Positions 24,538 to 35,662 of a stretch of DNA of 64,000 nucleotides are shown here, one piece after another. Position 1 is the stretch's first letter; the number at the start of each line of letters is the position of its first letter. The translations under genes were made by a program, and so were the position numbers. Origin of the DNA: Uranotaenia lowii (taxonomy: Eukaryota; Arthropoda; Insecta; Diptera; Culicidae). The stretch covers positions 324,603,406-324,667,405 of the forward strand of contig NC_073692.1 of NCBI RefSeq assembly GCF_029784155.1, given 5' to 3'. Under the pieces are notes generated by a model. The model saw nothing but the letters and a program-made list of their open reading frames with translations. It searched no databases and was not told the origin of the DNA.

Positions 24538-24985
24538 GTAGAGAAATGAATCCAACTGTGTTAGTTGAAATTTCAGGGACTAGACAAGATGAAAATTAAT
24601 GTTGAAAAACATGCGAAAAAATTTGCCTTGTCTCCCTGTAGGACTTGTACCCACATCTTGCGCCTCTCCGGGGCTCATGTATTAACATTCTACTACAAGA
24701 GACAACCTGGCGTATGAAAGATATCTGGTCGAGTGTCGATGTCTATCGGAATAAAGGGAATTGTTTTCCCATGTGATCATCATCATTTTCGTAGTCTATT
24801 TCTATTCCCATCATTTCAACTTACGGTAGTTGGACTCAAATTTGGACATTTTAGGCATGGCAAAATTTGCAGATGTGGGGTCGTCCTACCGGGAGACAAG
24901 GCGATTTTTTTCGCATGTTTTTCAACATTAATTTTCATCTAGTCTAGTCCTTGGAATTTCAACTAACACAGTAGAATTTCTCTAC
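24538..24985. mobile_element. Two SINE copies in inverted (head-facing) arrangement
   Basis: 24538-24655 and 24868-24985 are reverse complements of each other, about 118 bp per arm, with GTAGAGAAAT at both outer ends. Next to the left arm lies a tRNA-like head on the minus strand: CTTGTAGTAGAATG (worn A box) and GGGTACAAGTCC (B box) at about 24640-24710. The right arm has only the B-box end (GATGTGGGGTCGTCC). This looks like two copies of one SINE, the second truncated within its head, inserted opposite to each other. Confidence 0.65.
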
Positions 24986-26757
24986 AATTATTTTTAATTT
25001 TGAAAAATAACTGACCGTTTATATCGTGAAATTTAGCTGCATACTTTGGCAATATTTTCCACTGAAATTCTTCAAAAAATGTTTCTTCCGTCGAGTAGTA
25101 TTAATTTTACATGAAGCCGTCACTTATTTTTGCTCAACGACTTACTTATACTTTTGCATACTTTGATTTTAAACGAAACAAATAAGGCTGGAATGAAGAT
25201 CAAATAATTTTTTTGTCAGACATAAACTTATATAATGCACTGTATGACTGAACCTTGCGACAAATGAAACGAAAACAAAATCAAATTTAAAACCACTTTA
25301 TCAAAAGCTAAACTGGGAGCCAAATTTCACTAGGAAACTTTGTTTTTAACTCAAACCCAAGAAACATTCATCAAAACGAGAACCTTCCTTTCATCCCTTT
25401 TCTCAGTCGGATTCCCTCCCTCTAGTAAACCTTCATGTCCAAAAAAGAAACGTCCGGGTCCTGTGTCAAATAATCTGCAAGTCATCAATTTTGATAATTT
25501 CACCTTACCTTGCACTCAATTAATGGGGTGGTAGGACTAGGCGTAAGGACCAAAAAAGAAATGCGCTACAACAATTTTGATTTATCCTGGCGATCAAACA
25601 AACGAAATCCAAGAGAAGCAGGAATCTTTTCTCAGCTGGAGGCCAAGGAACCTGTCAATCGTCTTTGCGTCGATTCCGAATGTTAACAGGGTCCAATTGC
25701 TTACCTACTAATGGAAAGGATGGATGAGTGGATGGATGGATGGAAATCCCCAACAACAAGAGGAAGGTGGCAGCCAGTTCATTCAGATAAAGGGAATAGC
25801 AAAACTCGTTACGACGGTTGATTCCACACATTTTCCCATTCACTTTCTCCGGTCATCAGGCACCTTTTTCTGCCCATCATTCGGTTCGGGTACTCTCGAA
25901 AAGGCAGGTGATTTGAGCAGCCCATTTTCTCGTTTTCTCGAGCTCACGGACTAGGGCACCAGGTGAGGTAAAATCAAATTACAATCCTGAAGGATCCTTT
26001 TTCTACCCGGCACGTTTGGAATCCTACTCGACCCATTTCCTCATCTAAACCAAACCGCTAGTCGATGCTTTTTCAGGGATCTCTTTGAACAAGTATGGTC
26101 GTCGGCAATCCAAAACATGTCCCAGTTTGCTTTATCTGTGGTTAATAGGGTGGAAAAGGAAGGTCCTTCCAGTACTGGTGACGGTATCCATCCGCTGCCT
26201 CTTTTTTACGTTTTGCTTCTCTTCAATCCCGGGAATGATTCTGGCCGGTAAGTGGAATCGAAGTACGGAGAAAGCAAACACCATCGTTGAGAGATTGTTC
26301 CATTGATGGTCGTCGTTGGTGGATTCCACACGTTTGACCGCCATAGCCAGCTCCGTCACAATCATCGTTTTCTCTAACATCATCATCATCATCATCGTCA
26401 TCACCGTTGAGCTGTCATCTTCTTCATCTGCGTCGTCTTTGCGTCTCTGCGAAATTCTTACCTACCGCTACCGGTTAAAGAAGATCGCTTTTTTTTCTCC
26501 CCGCAGTTTTCGTTAAGTGTATAGGCTTAGGAGTAGAAGCCCTTGAGTGGGCTGCTTTTCCGGTCGAATGGGAAACTAGCAGATGAGCACTTCCGGAAAC
26601 AGGGGCGCGGATGTTTGTATTCATTAATGAAATTAATTTAAAAAAATTAAAGCAAGAAACTTTCGTAACTCACAAAAAACATGTTCAACTAATTAAGCCA
26701 AAATATCAACTAAAGTTATCGTTTCGGCAGAACACTTCAGCTTTAAAATAGTTAAAA
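24986..26757. other. Mixed DNA with a GC-richer island, 25300-26620
   Basis: The island has balanced composition, short microsatellites (GGAT units at 25711-25745; CAT units at 26378-26404) and no mobile-element signature. Open frames are short and lack domains. It could be host regulatory DNA; nothing here proves it. Confidence 0.4.
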
Positions 26758-26939
26758 TAGGGTGTTTTACGAACAGTTGTTCCCTGATCCATCGTTTTCA
26801 GCTTTTTTCCAAAAATTATACTGAATCTTGTTTTTGGAATGTTAGCTGATAAAATGATAAAATGACAGTATTAAATTTTCTTGTTTTTTTCGCACGGTTT
26901 TTGTTCTTATTGTCAAACAAAATCTTAAGATTCCTTCAA

Positions 26940-27464
26940 GATCAATTAAGGTTTTACTTCAGAACAAAACATTCTTCGTGTCAGTTTTCTTTGCAAAACA
27001 TTTGTTGGACAATTTTAACACCATAATTTGGAAAATAAAATTACGATCCATACATTACCAAAGGAAATATGGGATAGTGTCTCCTCCTGTCCAATTGTTG
27101 TACATAAGTCCACTGCAAGATTTGTATTTTTCAAATTTATAAATTTGCATGCCTCAAATAATTTTGTTTGGTTGTTTTGACTGCCAAAAATAACAATAAA
27201 ATTTTTGGAAGCGATTCATTGAGTTCTGAATCAGCACAGCGTGATTAAATTTTGTAAGAAGGTTTGTACGGGAAATCAAAATTTTCATTTAACAATCACC
27301 AGAGATTTATTGAAAGTTCAAAGAGCTTTACTATGGATTTTCCAAATATTTCTTGGCTCTTGCTTTACATTTCATGTGAAGCAAAGCCAATACTAACTTG
27401 TCCTCTAGATATGATTTTCGATGTCGTACAAAAAAAAATCAAATTAAATACTTTTATATTTTAA
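26940..27464 (+). pseudogene. Copy A coding patches 1-2, unrecognised protein
   Basis: This stretch aligns with 53650-54260 of copy B. Shared peptides include NYDPYITK (27039-27062; NYDPYLTR in copy B) and LTCPLDMIFDVVQK (within 27264-27464; LTCTPEMIFVAIQK in copy B, read across a frameshift). Such residue-by-residue agreement between diverged copies suggests a once-selected protein. Frameshifts and stops break it here. I do not recognise the family. It may be a transposase-like protein or a captured host sequence. Confidence 0.4.
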
Positions 27465-27677
27465 TGTTCCTGACTGATGATTTAAAACCTTAACCATTGA
27501 TTACAAGAAAAACTCGGATTGTGTTTACATATCACATGTTTTTTCCTGAATAAATTGATATTCACGATACACAAAGATTCCATTTCCATAAATATATGTT
27601 TCTACCAAATCCAATCTACGACAAATCTTGACGTTTTGAGATTATTATACGCGTTGAAAAACATATGTATGCATGAC

Positions 27678-28127
27678 TAAGGTTGCCAGATTGCCCGGTT
27701 TTATTCAGGTTTGCTCGGATATTTAATACTAAATTTAAGAACAGTCCGGCCTGACCCGGTTGCCCGGATTTCATTGAAAAATGCCTGGATTTTTACGCTT
27801 TATTTGGCAAATTAAACAAAAAAAACAAACACCTCCAAACGAAATTTTTTGAGCAAGTTTTATAAAAATAATCATGAAAAGTTTTTTGGAAGCCTTAAAT
27901 ACGGTTCAAAATCAATCGATGAGTTTGGATGAAAAAAGATTTTATTTTTCATACTTTTTTCCTGATTTTTGTTGAGGAATTTCTGATTTTTGACAAAATT
28001 TGCCCGGGTATTGTCCGGATTTATGGTCGTCAATTTGAAATCGAATGCCAGGATTTTTCCAGGTTTTATATAAAAAATTGCCCAGTTTGTCCGGCCCGGA
28101 TACATGCTGAAAAAATACTGGCAACCC
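27678..28127 (+). mobile_element. 'CCGG' MITE, third full copy
   Basis: Begins TAAGGTTGCCAGATTGCCCG and ends ACTGGCAACC. The inside matches the copies at 18946 and (inverted) 13279. It is inserted within copy A of the TIR transposon. Open frames on both strands are a by-product. Confidence 0.8.
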
Positions 28128-28576
28128 AGCTAACATGAAATCGTCAAAGAAATGATAACCCAAATCGACTATAAAGACATTTTTAATAACTATCATAAAC
28201 GTGTTAGTATTGAGCGAATTTCTATCATTCATTAACGATAAGCTTTGCCAAAAAAAGTTGAATCGGATAGCAGTTTGGTTAACTCGTAAATATGTCTTCA
28301 AAAAGATGAGAATATGCTAATTCGACATTGACGATTTGAGCTATCTAATTGTGGACTGATTTACGATAAATGGACAGTCCTTCAGTTGACCCTCTATTCG
28401 GTTTCTCACTTTTTTTTCCTTTGACCGGTTCGTTAAATGTAAATCTCAGCAATAGCGTGCATCATATCAACTGATGTGTTGGCATCTAGATCAGATATCG
28501 GACAGCGGACTCGAAGGACTGGAGTTCAAATCTCAGTTGGATTTTTTTTTCTCGTTTTACTCAAATTAATTATTTC
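28128..28576. other. Unassigned insert with a tRNA-like string
   Basis: This piece has no clear partner in copy B. Near 28488-28542 TAGATCAGATATCGGAC and GAGTTCAAATCTC are placed like A and B boxes, followed by a T run, so a SINE or tRNA pseudogene is possible. A similar B-box string lies near 10672. Confidence 0.3.
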
Positions 28577-29626
28577 TACTCCAAAGTTATCGACGTTTTT
28601 CGGTGAGTTTTAAAAATAATCAAAACAATTTACCAGTTGTTCATACGTTTCGAGCTACTATGGCATTCGCTCCTCTTCAGTGGACACTAAAATTATGTTT
28701 TACGTTTAAAAATTACTCATTAAATCTAAATTTTAATTTAAACTTACAATTGACTGGCCATCGTCTACACTATTTTGGCTTTGGACAGTTTGTTTTGTTT
28801 TGCGTTTACATTTGTTTGTCAGTGTCTGTGTTAACTTGGATATTATTGGGTCATAAGCGGTCTTAAAATTTATGGAATCTCTCTGCCTATTAACGACATT
28901 ATCGTCTCCTCTCAACTTAATACAGAACGTTTTGGCAGTTATCCAAGCGTTGTATCCAGTAACTCTCTCTAATATTTTTGTATTTTCAAAATCGAAAATG
29001 TGGTCAGTTTCTATACAGTGCTGAGCTAGACTTGTGCTTATTTGTTTTGTGGATACAGTTGTTTTATGTTGTCTTTATCGTTTTTCATAAAATTGGCTTG
29101 TTGCTCCTATATACGATTTCTTACATCCTCCACACTTTTTGTCATAGATAACATTTACGTTCTTGTTCTTCGGTATTTTGTCCTTGGTTTTTGTGAAAAT
29201 CATTTTTTTAACTTTATGTATAGGTTGAAAGGCGACATTGATTTCAAATTGTTTCAAATATCTGGATAATTTTTCACCAAAACCGGCGCAGTACGGGATG
29301 GCTACAAAATTAGTCTTACTTCTACTGGAAACGCTTAACTTGTTGTATATTTTGTGTGTTCGTTCTTTGATTAATTTTTTTACAAGATGTGAAGGGTAGT
29401 TTTTGATTTTTAATATTTTTTTAACTGTCTTTAGTGTTTTTTCCCTATATTTTGTGTGGGTGAGCCTAATTGCTTTATCCACCAGTGCGACTACAGTATT
29501 TTTCTTATAATTTTAGTGTCCACTGAAGAGGAGCGAATGCCATGGTAGCTCGAAACGTATGGACAACTGGTAATTTGTTTTGATTATTTTTAAAACTCGC
29601 CGAAAAACGTCGATAACTTCGAAGTA
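28577..29626 (-). mobile_element. Penelope-like element, 5'-truncated, with inverted 120-nt terminal repeats
   Basis: A Penelope-like retroelement fragment read leftwards. The segments 28577-28696 and 29507-29626 are 120-nt inverted repeats (pseudo-LTRs). Between them lies only the last part of the protein: RT tail, linker and GIY-YIG endonuclease. Each repeat carries a hammerhead-like core, CTGAAGA, a GAGC/GCTC stem and GAAAC, inside a GTCCA/TGGAC outer stem (29518-29564 on plus; about 28638-28685 on minus, with one change in the outer stem). Hammerhead motifs in Penelope-like termini are established knowledge. The repeat sits directly against the truncated coding part. Confidence 0.85.
28733..29482 (-). 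pseudogene. Penelope-like C-terminal part with GIY-YIG endonuclease
   Basis: The reading starts at 29482 with the end of the RT/thumb region (NYPSHLVKKLIKERTHKIYN, then FVAIPYCAGFGEKLSRYLK). It enters the linker (IFTKTKDKIPK) and then the GIY-YIG nuclease: NVIYDKKCGGCKKSYIGATS, the paired VIY and YIG strands, near 29160-29090. A TAA near 29072 interrupts the frame. After it comes the rest of the nuclease (LAQHCIETDHIFDF near 29010, ending in a VNRQRDSINF block near 28880). The RT palm with its catalytic aspartates is missing, so the copy cannot move by itself. In the family this nuclease nicks the target. Confidence 0.85.
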
Positions 29627-29999
29627 TAAACAATCGCGGTGATAAAACCAAAAATTCCAATTAATTATTTCTTGTCATTGTAGATATTTAACTTCCACTT
29701 TGAAGCTATATGCTATTTTGGAATGTTTAATACAATCTTTTCATCTGGTAAATTTGTTTGAATTATTCTGTTGTTCCTGCGATATACCTTTTTAAATATT
29801 TGCTGAGGAGGTCGGGCAACTTGTAATGTCTGAAAAGTGTCAAAGTCAATTAATCGGCTTTGGCTTTGAGGGACTACGTTTTTTTATCAGATTTATTATA
29901 AAGTGCTTTATTCCGACGATTAACTCAACTTCAAAGAATACAAAGATTGTTCTAAAAAAACCCTGTTTCTCAGATTTTGAGACCTAGAATCTTAAAGAA

Positions 30000-30203
30000 T
30001 TGTATTACATCTCAACAGCGAACCCCTTGGTTTTGATAATAGTATTGTCAAAATATTGTACAGTAGGAAAACTTCGACCCTTTATCCCAAAAAATCTTAG
30101 TGGAATGTTGGAAGACCCGAAATATTTCTTATTTGTTGTGCTATTTTCTCTGAAATTCCAATCTGCCGTCGTTTTAGACCGGAAAAATCTGAGTGAAGCT
30201 TAA
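30000..30203 (+). pseudogene. Copy A coding patch 3, unrecognised protein
   Basis: The 67-codon frame aligns with 52557-52778 (minus) of copy B. Shared features: a hydrophobic stretch (PLVLIIVLSKYCT; PLILLLILSEYCT in B), then GKLRPFIPK (GKLRPLIPK in B), then LEDPKYFL (LEDPKYYL in B) and an FQSAV/FESTV end. The hydrophobic stretch could be a signal peptide or membrane segment. The family is not recognised. The frame itself begins within a longer open region, so the true start is unknown. Confidence 0.45.
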
Positions 30204-30341
30204 TTTGGTGAACTTCATGAAACTAAATTTGATTTTGAAAAGATAAATTCTAAAACAAAATTGTATATCTTGAGCATAAATCAGTCGTACGATCAGAATC
30301 TTTGGGCGTGATTGAGTCCATTTTTAAGCTTTAAATTTTTA

Positions 30342-30655
30342 TCTTCTTATATATAAAAATGGAGACGTTTTCTTTGTAACACCATCACGTATGAATGGTC
30401 GGTCGGAATAAGGTGAAATTTGGTATCCGAGGGTTTTTCGGGTCAGAGATGGTTTGTATAATAGTTTCGAGATAATTACTTCTTATGGAAGGGAGGCTCC
30501 TAAACAAAAACAACTAGAAACGGGACAAAACTCGAACAATTTGAAGACGATTTTTATGAAAACTGATTCACGAGCACGAAGATGTTTAAGTAATGTAAAC
30601 ATTTTCCAACGATTTATTAAGTAACGGGTAAAACGAAGTTAACCGGGTCAGTTAG
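30342..30655 (+). mobile_element. Short non-autonomous Helitron
   Basis: Starts TCTTCTTATATATAAAAATG after an A, and ends ACCGGGTCAGTTAG before a T. That fits the Helitron rule: 5' TC, 3' CTRR-like end, insertion between A and T, no target duplication. An imperfect hairpin (GGTAA...TTAACC) lies just before the 3' end. Copy B of the host transposon (near 52225-52240) has the uninterrupted sequence. About 314 bp, non-coding. Confidence 0.7.
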
Positions 30656-31047
30656 TCCATTAATAAATAGTCGATTGACTTCCAAGCAATTATTTTATAA
30701 AATCACATCACCTTCACAGGGAAGAAGGGGGGGCAAAACAGATGGCGTTCTTTTATCTGTTCACCAGCAAAATGGAACTTTAAAAAATATTAAGTGTACA
30801 ATACCTTTGAGATCATTTAATATAACTTCAATGACATAAAACTTTAATTTGATAGCAAAATAAAGAAAAATACTGAACAAATAAAATCAAATAACACTCC
30901 ACTCATATGGCTCCGGTTCAGTGGCAGATTTGAGTTTCTGAGAAAATTTCATAACCAAGTTAATGTGATAAATGCTTTTCCAGACTCTTAAACCGGCGGC
31001 TTCGTATTTTATTTTAAAATTTTGGATCCGAATTTTCCCATGGTGCA

Positions 31048-31320
31048 TTGAAAGGTTTGTATGGAAGACCCCCCTCAAAAGGGGCCGTCACCAAATTTAA
31101 TTTCACTATAAGTTCTCATGATAAGCTTCAGTCACAAATTTCAGCCACTTTGACACACATGGTGGCTGAGCCTAAAGAAGTTTTTAAAAACCATTGGACA
31201 AAATCGGACAACATTAGGCACTACATGAAATTCACCTGTGCAACTATTGGGCACAGGCAAGCTGTTTGTAATGTTTTTATGAATTTTTATGTCACTGTTT
31301 TCGAACATTTGAACTTTTGA
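31048..31320 (+). pseudogene. Copy A 3' open frame, doubtful coding
   Basis: A 90-codon frame near the right TIR. The peptide FTCATIGHRQAVCN has a partner in copy B (SCATIGHRQVVVN), but the underlying DNA is the subterminal GTGCAACTATTGG repeat. The match may therefore reflect binding-site conservation, not protein. Confidence 0.25.
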
Positions 31321-31933
31321 ATTTTGTTGACCAATTCAGTACGAGTGCAATCGATGAAAAAGTCGAGTGAATTTGGTTTAAAAGTACTGAAATACTTAGC
31401 TGAGCAACGATTTGCAAATCACCCAACCAAATAATCGATTTCCATGCAAATTAGTATGATCACATTTTGATCCGAACATCCTTTATGCTGCATTTTGACC
31501 CATGGTGGTCGATGATGTTTAGAACGTTCGAAATCATCTCAAAAGCTGCATTGGGATCAGGATATCCAGGCTCAAATTTCCATGCGATTAAATGCTGGAC
31601 AAGGAAAAAAGCTACTTAGTTGACGTTCTTGTAAGTTTTTTAAATGAATGCTGTTTTTTTTTCTACGAGTGCCTACAAATATGGTAACGGAACTATTTTG
31701 GACCGCTTTGGGAAGTAGGTATGCTTTCTTCTGAAATAAAAAAGTACATGTTACAATTTTGGATGCTTTATTCGTTCATTACGAAGATCAAGGCTTTTTC
31801 TATCAAAACATTTCCTCGTTTGTTGCAATGAAACAAGATTTAATCCTTAAAACTCGTTTCTTCGATCACTACTCTGGTCGATATTTTGGACCACCATGTT
31901 TTTATTTTGGACCATCTGACTTACTTTGGGCTA

Positions 31934-33015
31934 GAGTTTCCCAGTCGGGAATTCCCGGGAATTAGAAAAGTTCGGGAATTAGAAAAATTCGGGAATTCCC
32001 GAATCCCGGGAAACGCTTAAAAATCCCGGGAACTCCCGGAGGCAGTAAAATGTGCTAAATTACTACAAATTTACACGATCTAAATTGGGAAATAGTTATA
32101 GATTGAGAGAGGAAAATGATAGTTCTACCACTGACCATACTGGCTGGAAAGTCGATTTCGTTTATTGGATATTTTTTTAAACAGTACGCAATATTTCCAG
32201 AGTGCGCATCGATCGATTTGAAAAAAATGCTCTCACAGTTTGAAAGTGCCACCCAACTTAAAAAAAATTCAACGAAAAATAGGGTTAAACAGGTACATTT
32301 TTCCTACAGGGCATATTTTTGTAAAATTATTCAGGTTCGCAATACCGACATCGACAAGAAAAAATTATCCAGAAATGGTCGAATTTTTGTTCTAAGTGTC
32401 ATGTCAGTCACCTTGATGGCTAAGTCATTAATTTTTTTTTCCTTAAATCTGTTAAAAACATTGAATTAGATGAAATTTTTTTTCGAATCGAAAACTTAGT
32501 GTAAAAGTGAAAAACGACAAAGATTCTATGAAACCAAACAATTTCAATAATTAAACGCTAAGGAAAGAATCTGAATGTTTCATTTTGCAACACTCATCAT
32601 TTAGAACTTCCATTCAGGATACGATTTATAACAGCAAAATCATCAGCAAAGAAATGACATATTGTTAATCAAATGGATAGTTATCTGAAAATTTACGATA
32701 TTTGATGAATAACCTGAAGTCTAGCTTACTTGCTTCTATCGATACTGAGAAAACCTTCACGATTATTTTAAATTTTTGCAGCTAGAATCAGACCAGTTTG
32801 TCGGTTAAAGTACTTTATTTTTGGGCCTTTGGTTTGCCTATTGATTTTTATGAGGCATTAAAAAAGTTATACCACATTGATAAGAACTCGTACGCAGTAG
32901 AGGGTTCAGATCTTCATGTTGAAATCTTCATTTTAAATTTTTCTTCGGGATCCCGGGAATTCCCGGAAAGAGGATCTCGATTTCCGGGAACGTTAAAATG
33001 GCCGGGAAATGGACA
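31934..33015. mobile_element. Element with GGGAATTCCCGGG-rich ends
   Basis: The left end (31934-32040) has repeated GGGAATTCCCGGGAA and TTCGGGAATT phrases. The right end (32945-33010) has GGATCCCGGGAATTCCCGG and TTTCCGGGAACG. Between lies AT-rich DNA. The pattern, GC-rich self-complementary ends around an AT-rich middle, resembles the 'CCGG' MITEs. Exact TIRs and target duplications were not resolved. Confidence 0.4.
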
Positions 33016-35600
33016 CTTCATTTTAGACCACCATTAAACATTTTTTTTCTAAATTTTTATTTACGACAGCGATTGATGTGCAATTATGCGAATGATTTAG
33101 TTTATCTTTCCTTTCTAATCCTTGTAGTCAAGATTTGTTTGTTCGCGATAAAGCATTCTTGAACTTACTTTCTTGAACTTTTCGCCAGCCTACAGTACAC
33201 TTAATTGTTAAATATTTCTTTCTTTAACCATCTGTTATTTTTCTAGAACTTTTTATGCTTTCTTTTGATAAGAATAGAGTAAAGGCAGTAAAACTCCTCC
33301 CTTATATAGTATAGAATGTTTTGAAAATTTCGACAATTCCCTGCAATCTCGAAGAAATTTGTTCTGCAGTGCTAAATATCGACCAAACGGCTTATCTTTA
33401 GGATGAAATTTCAAAACGCAAATCTGTTTCGGGCGACCCATTGATAAGTTGAAAAAAGTCTGACATCATCAACTCCGTGACAGCAATTGATGCATTTTGA
33501 CTTCCGAAACCTTAGGGTTTGGTTTTGCTTCAATTCTGTAGAATACATAAATTGAAAAAAGATAAAAATATGCGAGAATTATGCGATATTTTTATCCATC
33601 AAAAAACCAGTTTTTTCACTGAAAAATTCACAAAAGATCAGTTTTATCCTTAAAACAACTTTTGTTCTACTAAAAACATTATCGTTGAAGTAAATTTTCC
33701 AAATGCTTTTTTTTTTCAAAAATTGCATAACAACAGGGGCTGAAAAACTAGATTTCAAGTACTTTTTCGCCTGGAATTTTTAAACATTCCAACAATTTAT
33801 TTCTCAGTTTTGAGTCATATCTAGGCTATCTCAATGCTTAGTTGAATATATCTTTTGGTCAAATTGTTCCACTATTTACTGAGATATTTCAACTGTTTCA
33901 TAAATTAAACTTGTCACCTATAAGCCGATTTGTTGTCGTTTTTTCCCAACCCCTCCTTTAGACGGGGTTTATATTTCGTGTCATTGAACTGACCGACACT
34001 GAAACTGACGGCATTGAACGCATCTAATCTTAATGACAGGTCGATAAATGAATGCCATAATGAGTTCGAAAACATAAGTGAGAAGTGAGTTCAGCAAATT
34101 AGGCGGCAAAGCTAGAGGAAAAGACAAAACAAAACAAACAAGTACGGAGAGATTGTGTTAGCGTGTCAGTTTCAATAGCGGCATATTTAACAAGTTTCTT
34201 ATAAATAACCTGTTTTGCATTGTGAAATATTATCTATTCTTACGAATTGAGGTAGGCATAGGCGTACACGAGCGAACTTTATACATAAATATAATAGAAA
34301 GTTTCTAAATCCTAGGGCAAAAGTGCTAGCTTAAAGTAATAGAACGGAGGTGAAACTGAAGTGCGATCGCTCAAGTAAAGGAGGCAACTACGCGGGAACA
34401 CAGTTTTCAAAGTGCCAAATTACCCGCAAAAGCTGAATTGAGTAGAGGTGAGAAATTAGTTGAGAAATTGTGCAACTTATTTAACTAAGAATATTTCATA
34501 TCAAAGGTGGTTAGCGGAAACTCATTGCTGGAATCAAGACAGGAAGAAGTATAGGGAGAAATTACTAAACGTAAGCTACTGTTTTTATCCTCAAACATTC
34601 CTTTATCATTAGAAGAATTGTATTTGTAGGATTTTAAAACGTGTCCATCCAACTTCGAACGAATTAAAGGAGCGTTAAAAAATTCGGAAATTGATTTTTT
34701 CCTTGTTACCGTGGTCCGCAAGTAACAAATAATATTTCGTTTCTTCTACCTAACCAAGTGTTTTTTCCTGAAAAAATCATCCCTGAATGGTTGTTTGTAA
34801 CTTTTAAACCAAACTGTCAATAATTACCCATGAAGCATTAAAAAAATAGGGTCTTATTAAAAAGTTTTTGCACGTTCAGATTTTCCATGTTTCTCAGCTC
34901 TTTTAAGCTGTAGCTTTTGACAATTGCTTATCAAAAAGTAAACACTAATGTGGATTGTTAGATTTAAAGTACGTAACGTAATTTATAGCAAAGTGCACTA
35001 AAAGTAATATAAACAATGTTTGGATTAGTTTTATCCCGATTGAAGTGAACTCCATCTAGGGCGGGTATGGGCTTTAGCGAGTTAATTAAATAAAAGAATG
35101 TCAAAATTCAAAATTTTCTAAATAATAAGCGATTGAAATAGAGTGCATTATTCTTTTCATATTGTCGTACACCGTTTTATTATGTTCATGATCATTTAAC
35201 AGCAAGTTTGATGTTCAGATTATGTTGGGTGGTCAAAAATGAGTCTCTTAGGAACCAAATAGGACTTATTTTCGACATGAGTCAAATTGCTATTAAAACA
35301 AGTTTTTTTTGGTTCTTCGAGCTTGTAAATTAGTTTTCAAGTGTTTTATCATAGCTGTGAACATGTTTGTAGTTGTTTAATTTATCATAGCTATGCAAAA
35401 AATTTCTTGAAAGTTGACTCCAATAATGGCACATCCTCCTGAAATGGCCCTGCTTCGGTCCAACTGTGAAAAATCAAAACTTTATTTTCAGTTTTCTCTC
35501 CCTTATCAAATAAACTGGAATGAAATTTAAGATATGATAAGAATCATAATAAGTAGCTTCAACTATATTTGTCCCAAATTTCCATGATTTATGAGAAAAA
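33016..35600. other. AT-rich interior of the long TIR element, no gene
   Basis: No recognised domain on either strand. A somewhat less AT-rich part at 33950-34450 looks unique. Confidence 0.35.
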
Positions 35601-35662
35601 TATTGGAAAAGAGCTGCAAGGTGGTTCAAAATATGTACCCGGTCCAAAATAAATGCGTTACC

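Larger units (their letters stand above)
26760..31425 (+). mobile_element. TIR transposon copy A, interrupted by three other elements
   Basis: Left end GGGTGTTTTACGAACAGTTG preceded by TA; right end CAACGATTTGCAAATCACCC. These match the two ends of copy B at 51442-54403, to which the segments 26760-27480, about 29800-30341 and 30656-31425 are collinear in inverse orientation. Between them lie a MITE (27678-28127), a Penelope-like element (28577-29626) and a Helitron (30342-30655). Patches that keep the same peptide in both copies are described separately. GTGCAAC.ATTGG phrases near the right end look like subterminal repeats. Confidence 0.7.
31683..35662. mobile_element. Long TIR element 'GGTAACG...TTTTGGACCG'
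   Basis: The end at 31683, GGTAACGGAACTATTTTGG then ACCG, is matched by its inverted partner ending at 35662 with three differences in 23 bases. TTTTGGACC recurs near the left end (31884, 31909), like subterminal repeats. About 4 kb, with a second element nested at about 31934-33015. No transposase recognised; short frames only. Confidence 0.5.

Noticed and set aside
28733..28866. Plus-strand frame 28603-28866 with a hydrophobic end
   Set aside because: Shadow of the Penelope-like minus-strand coding sequence and its terminal repeat.
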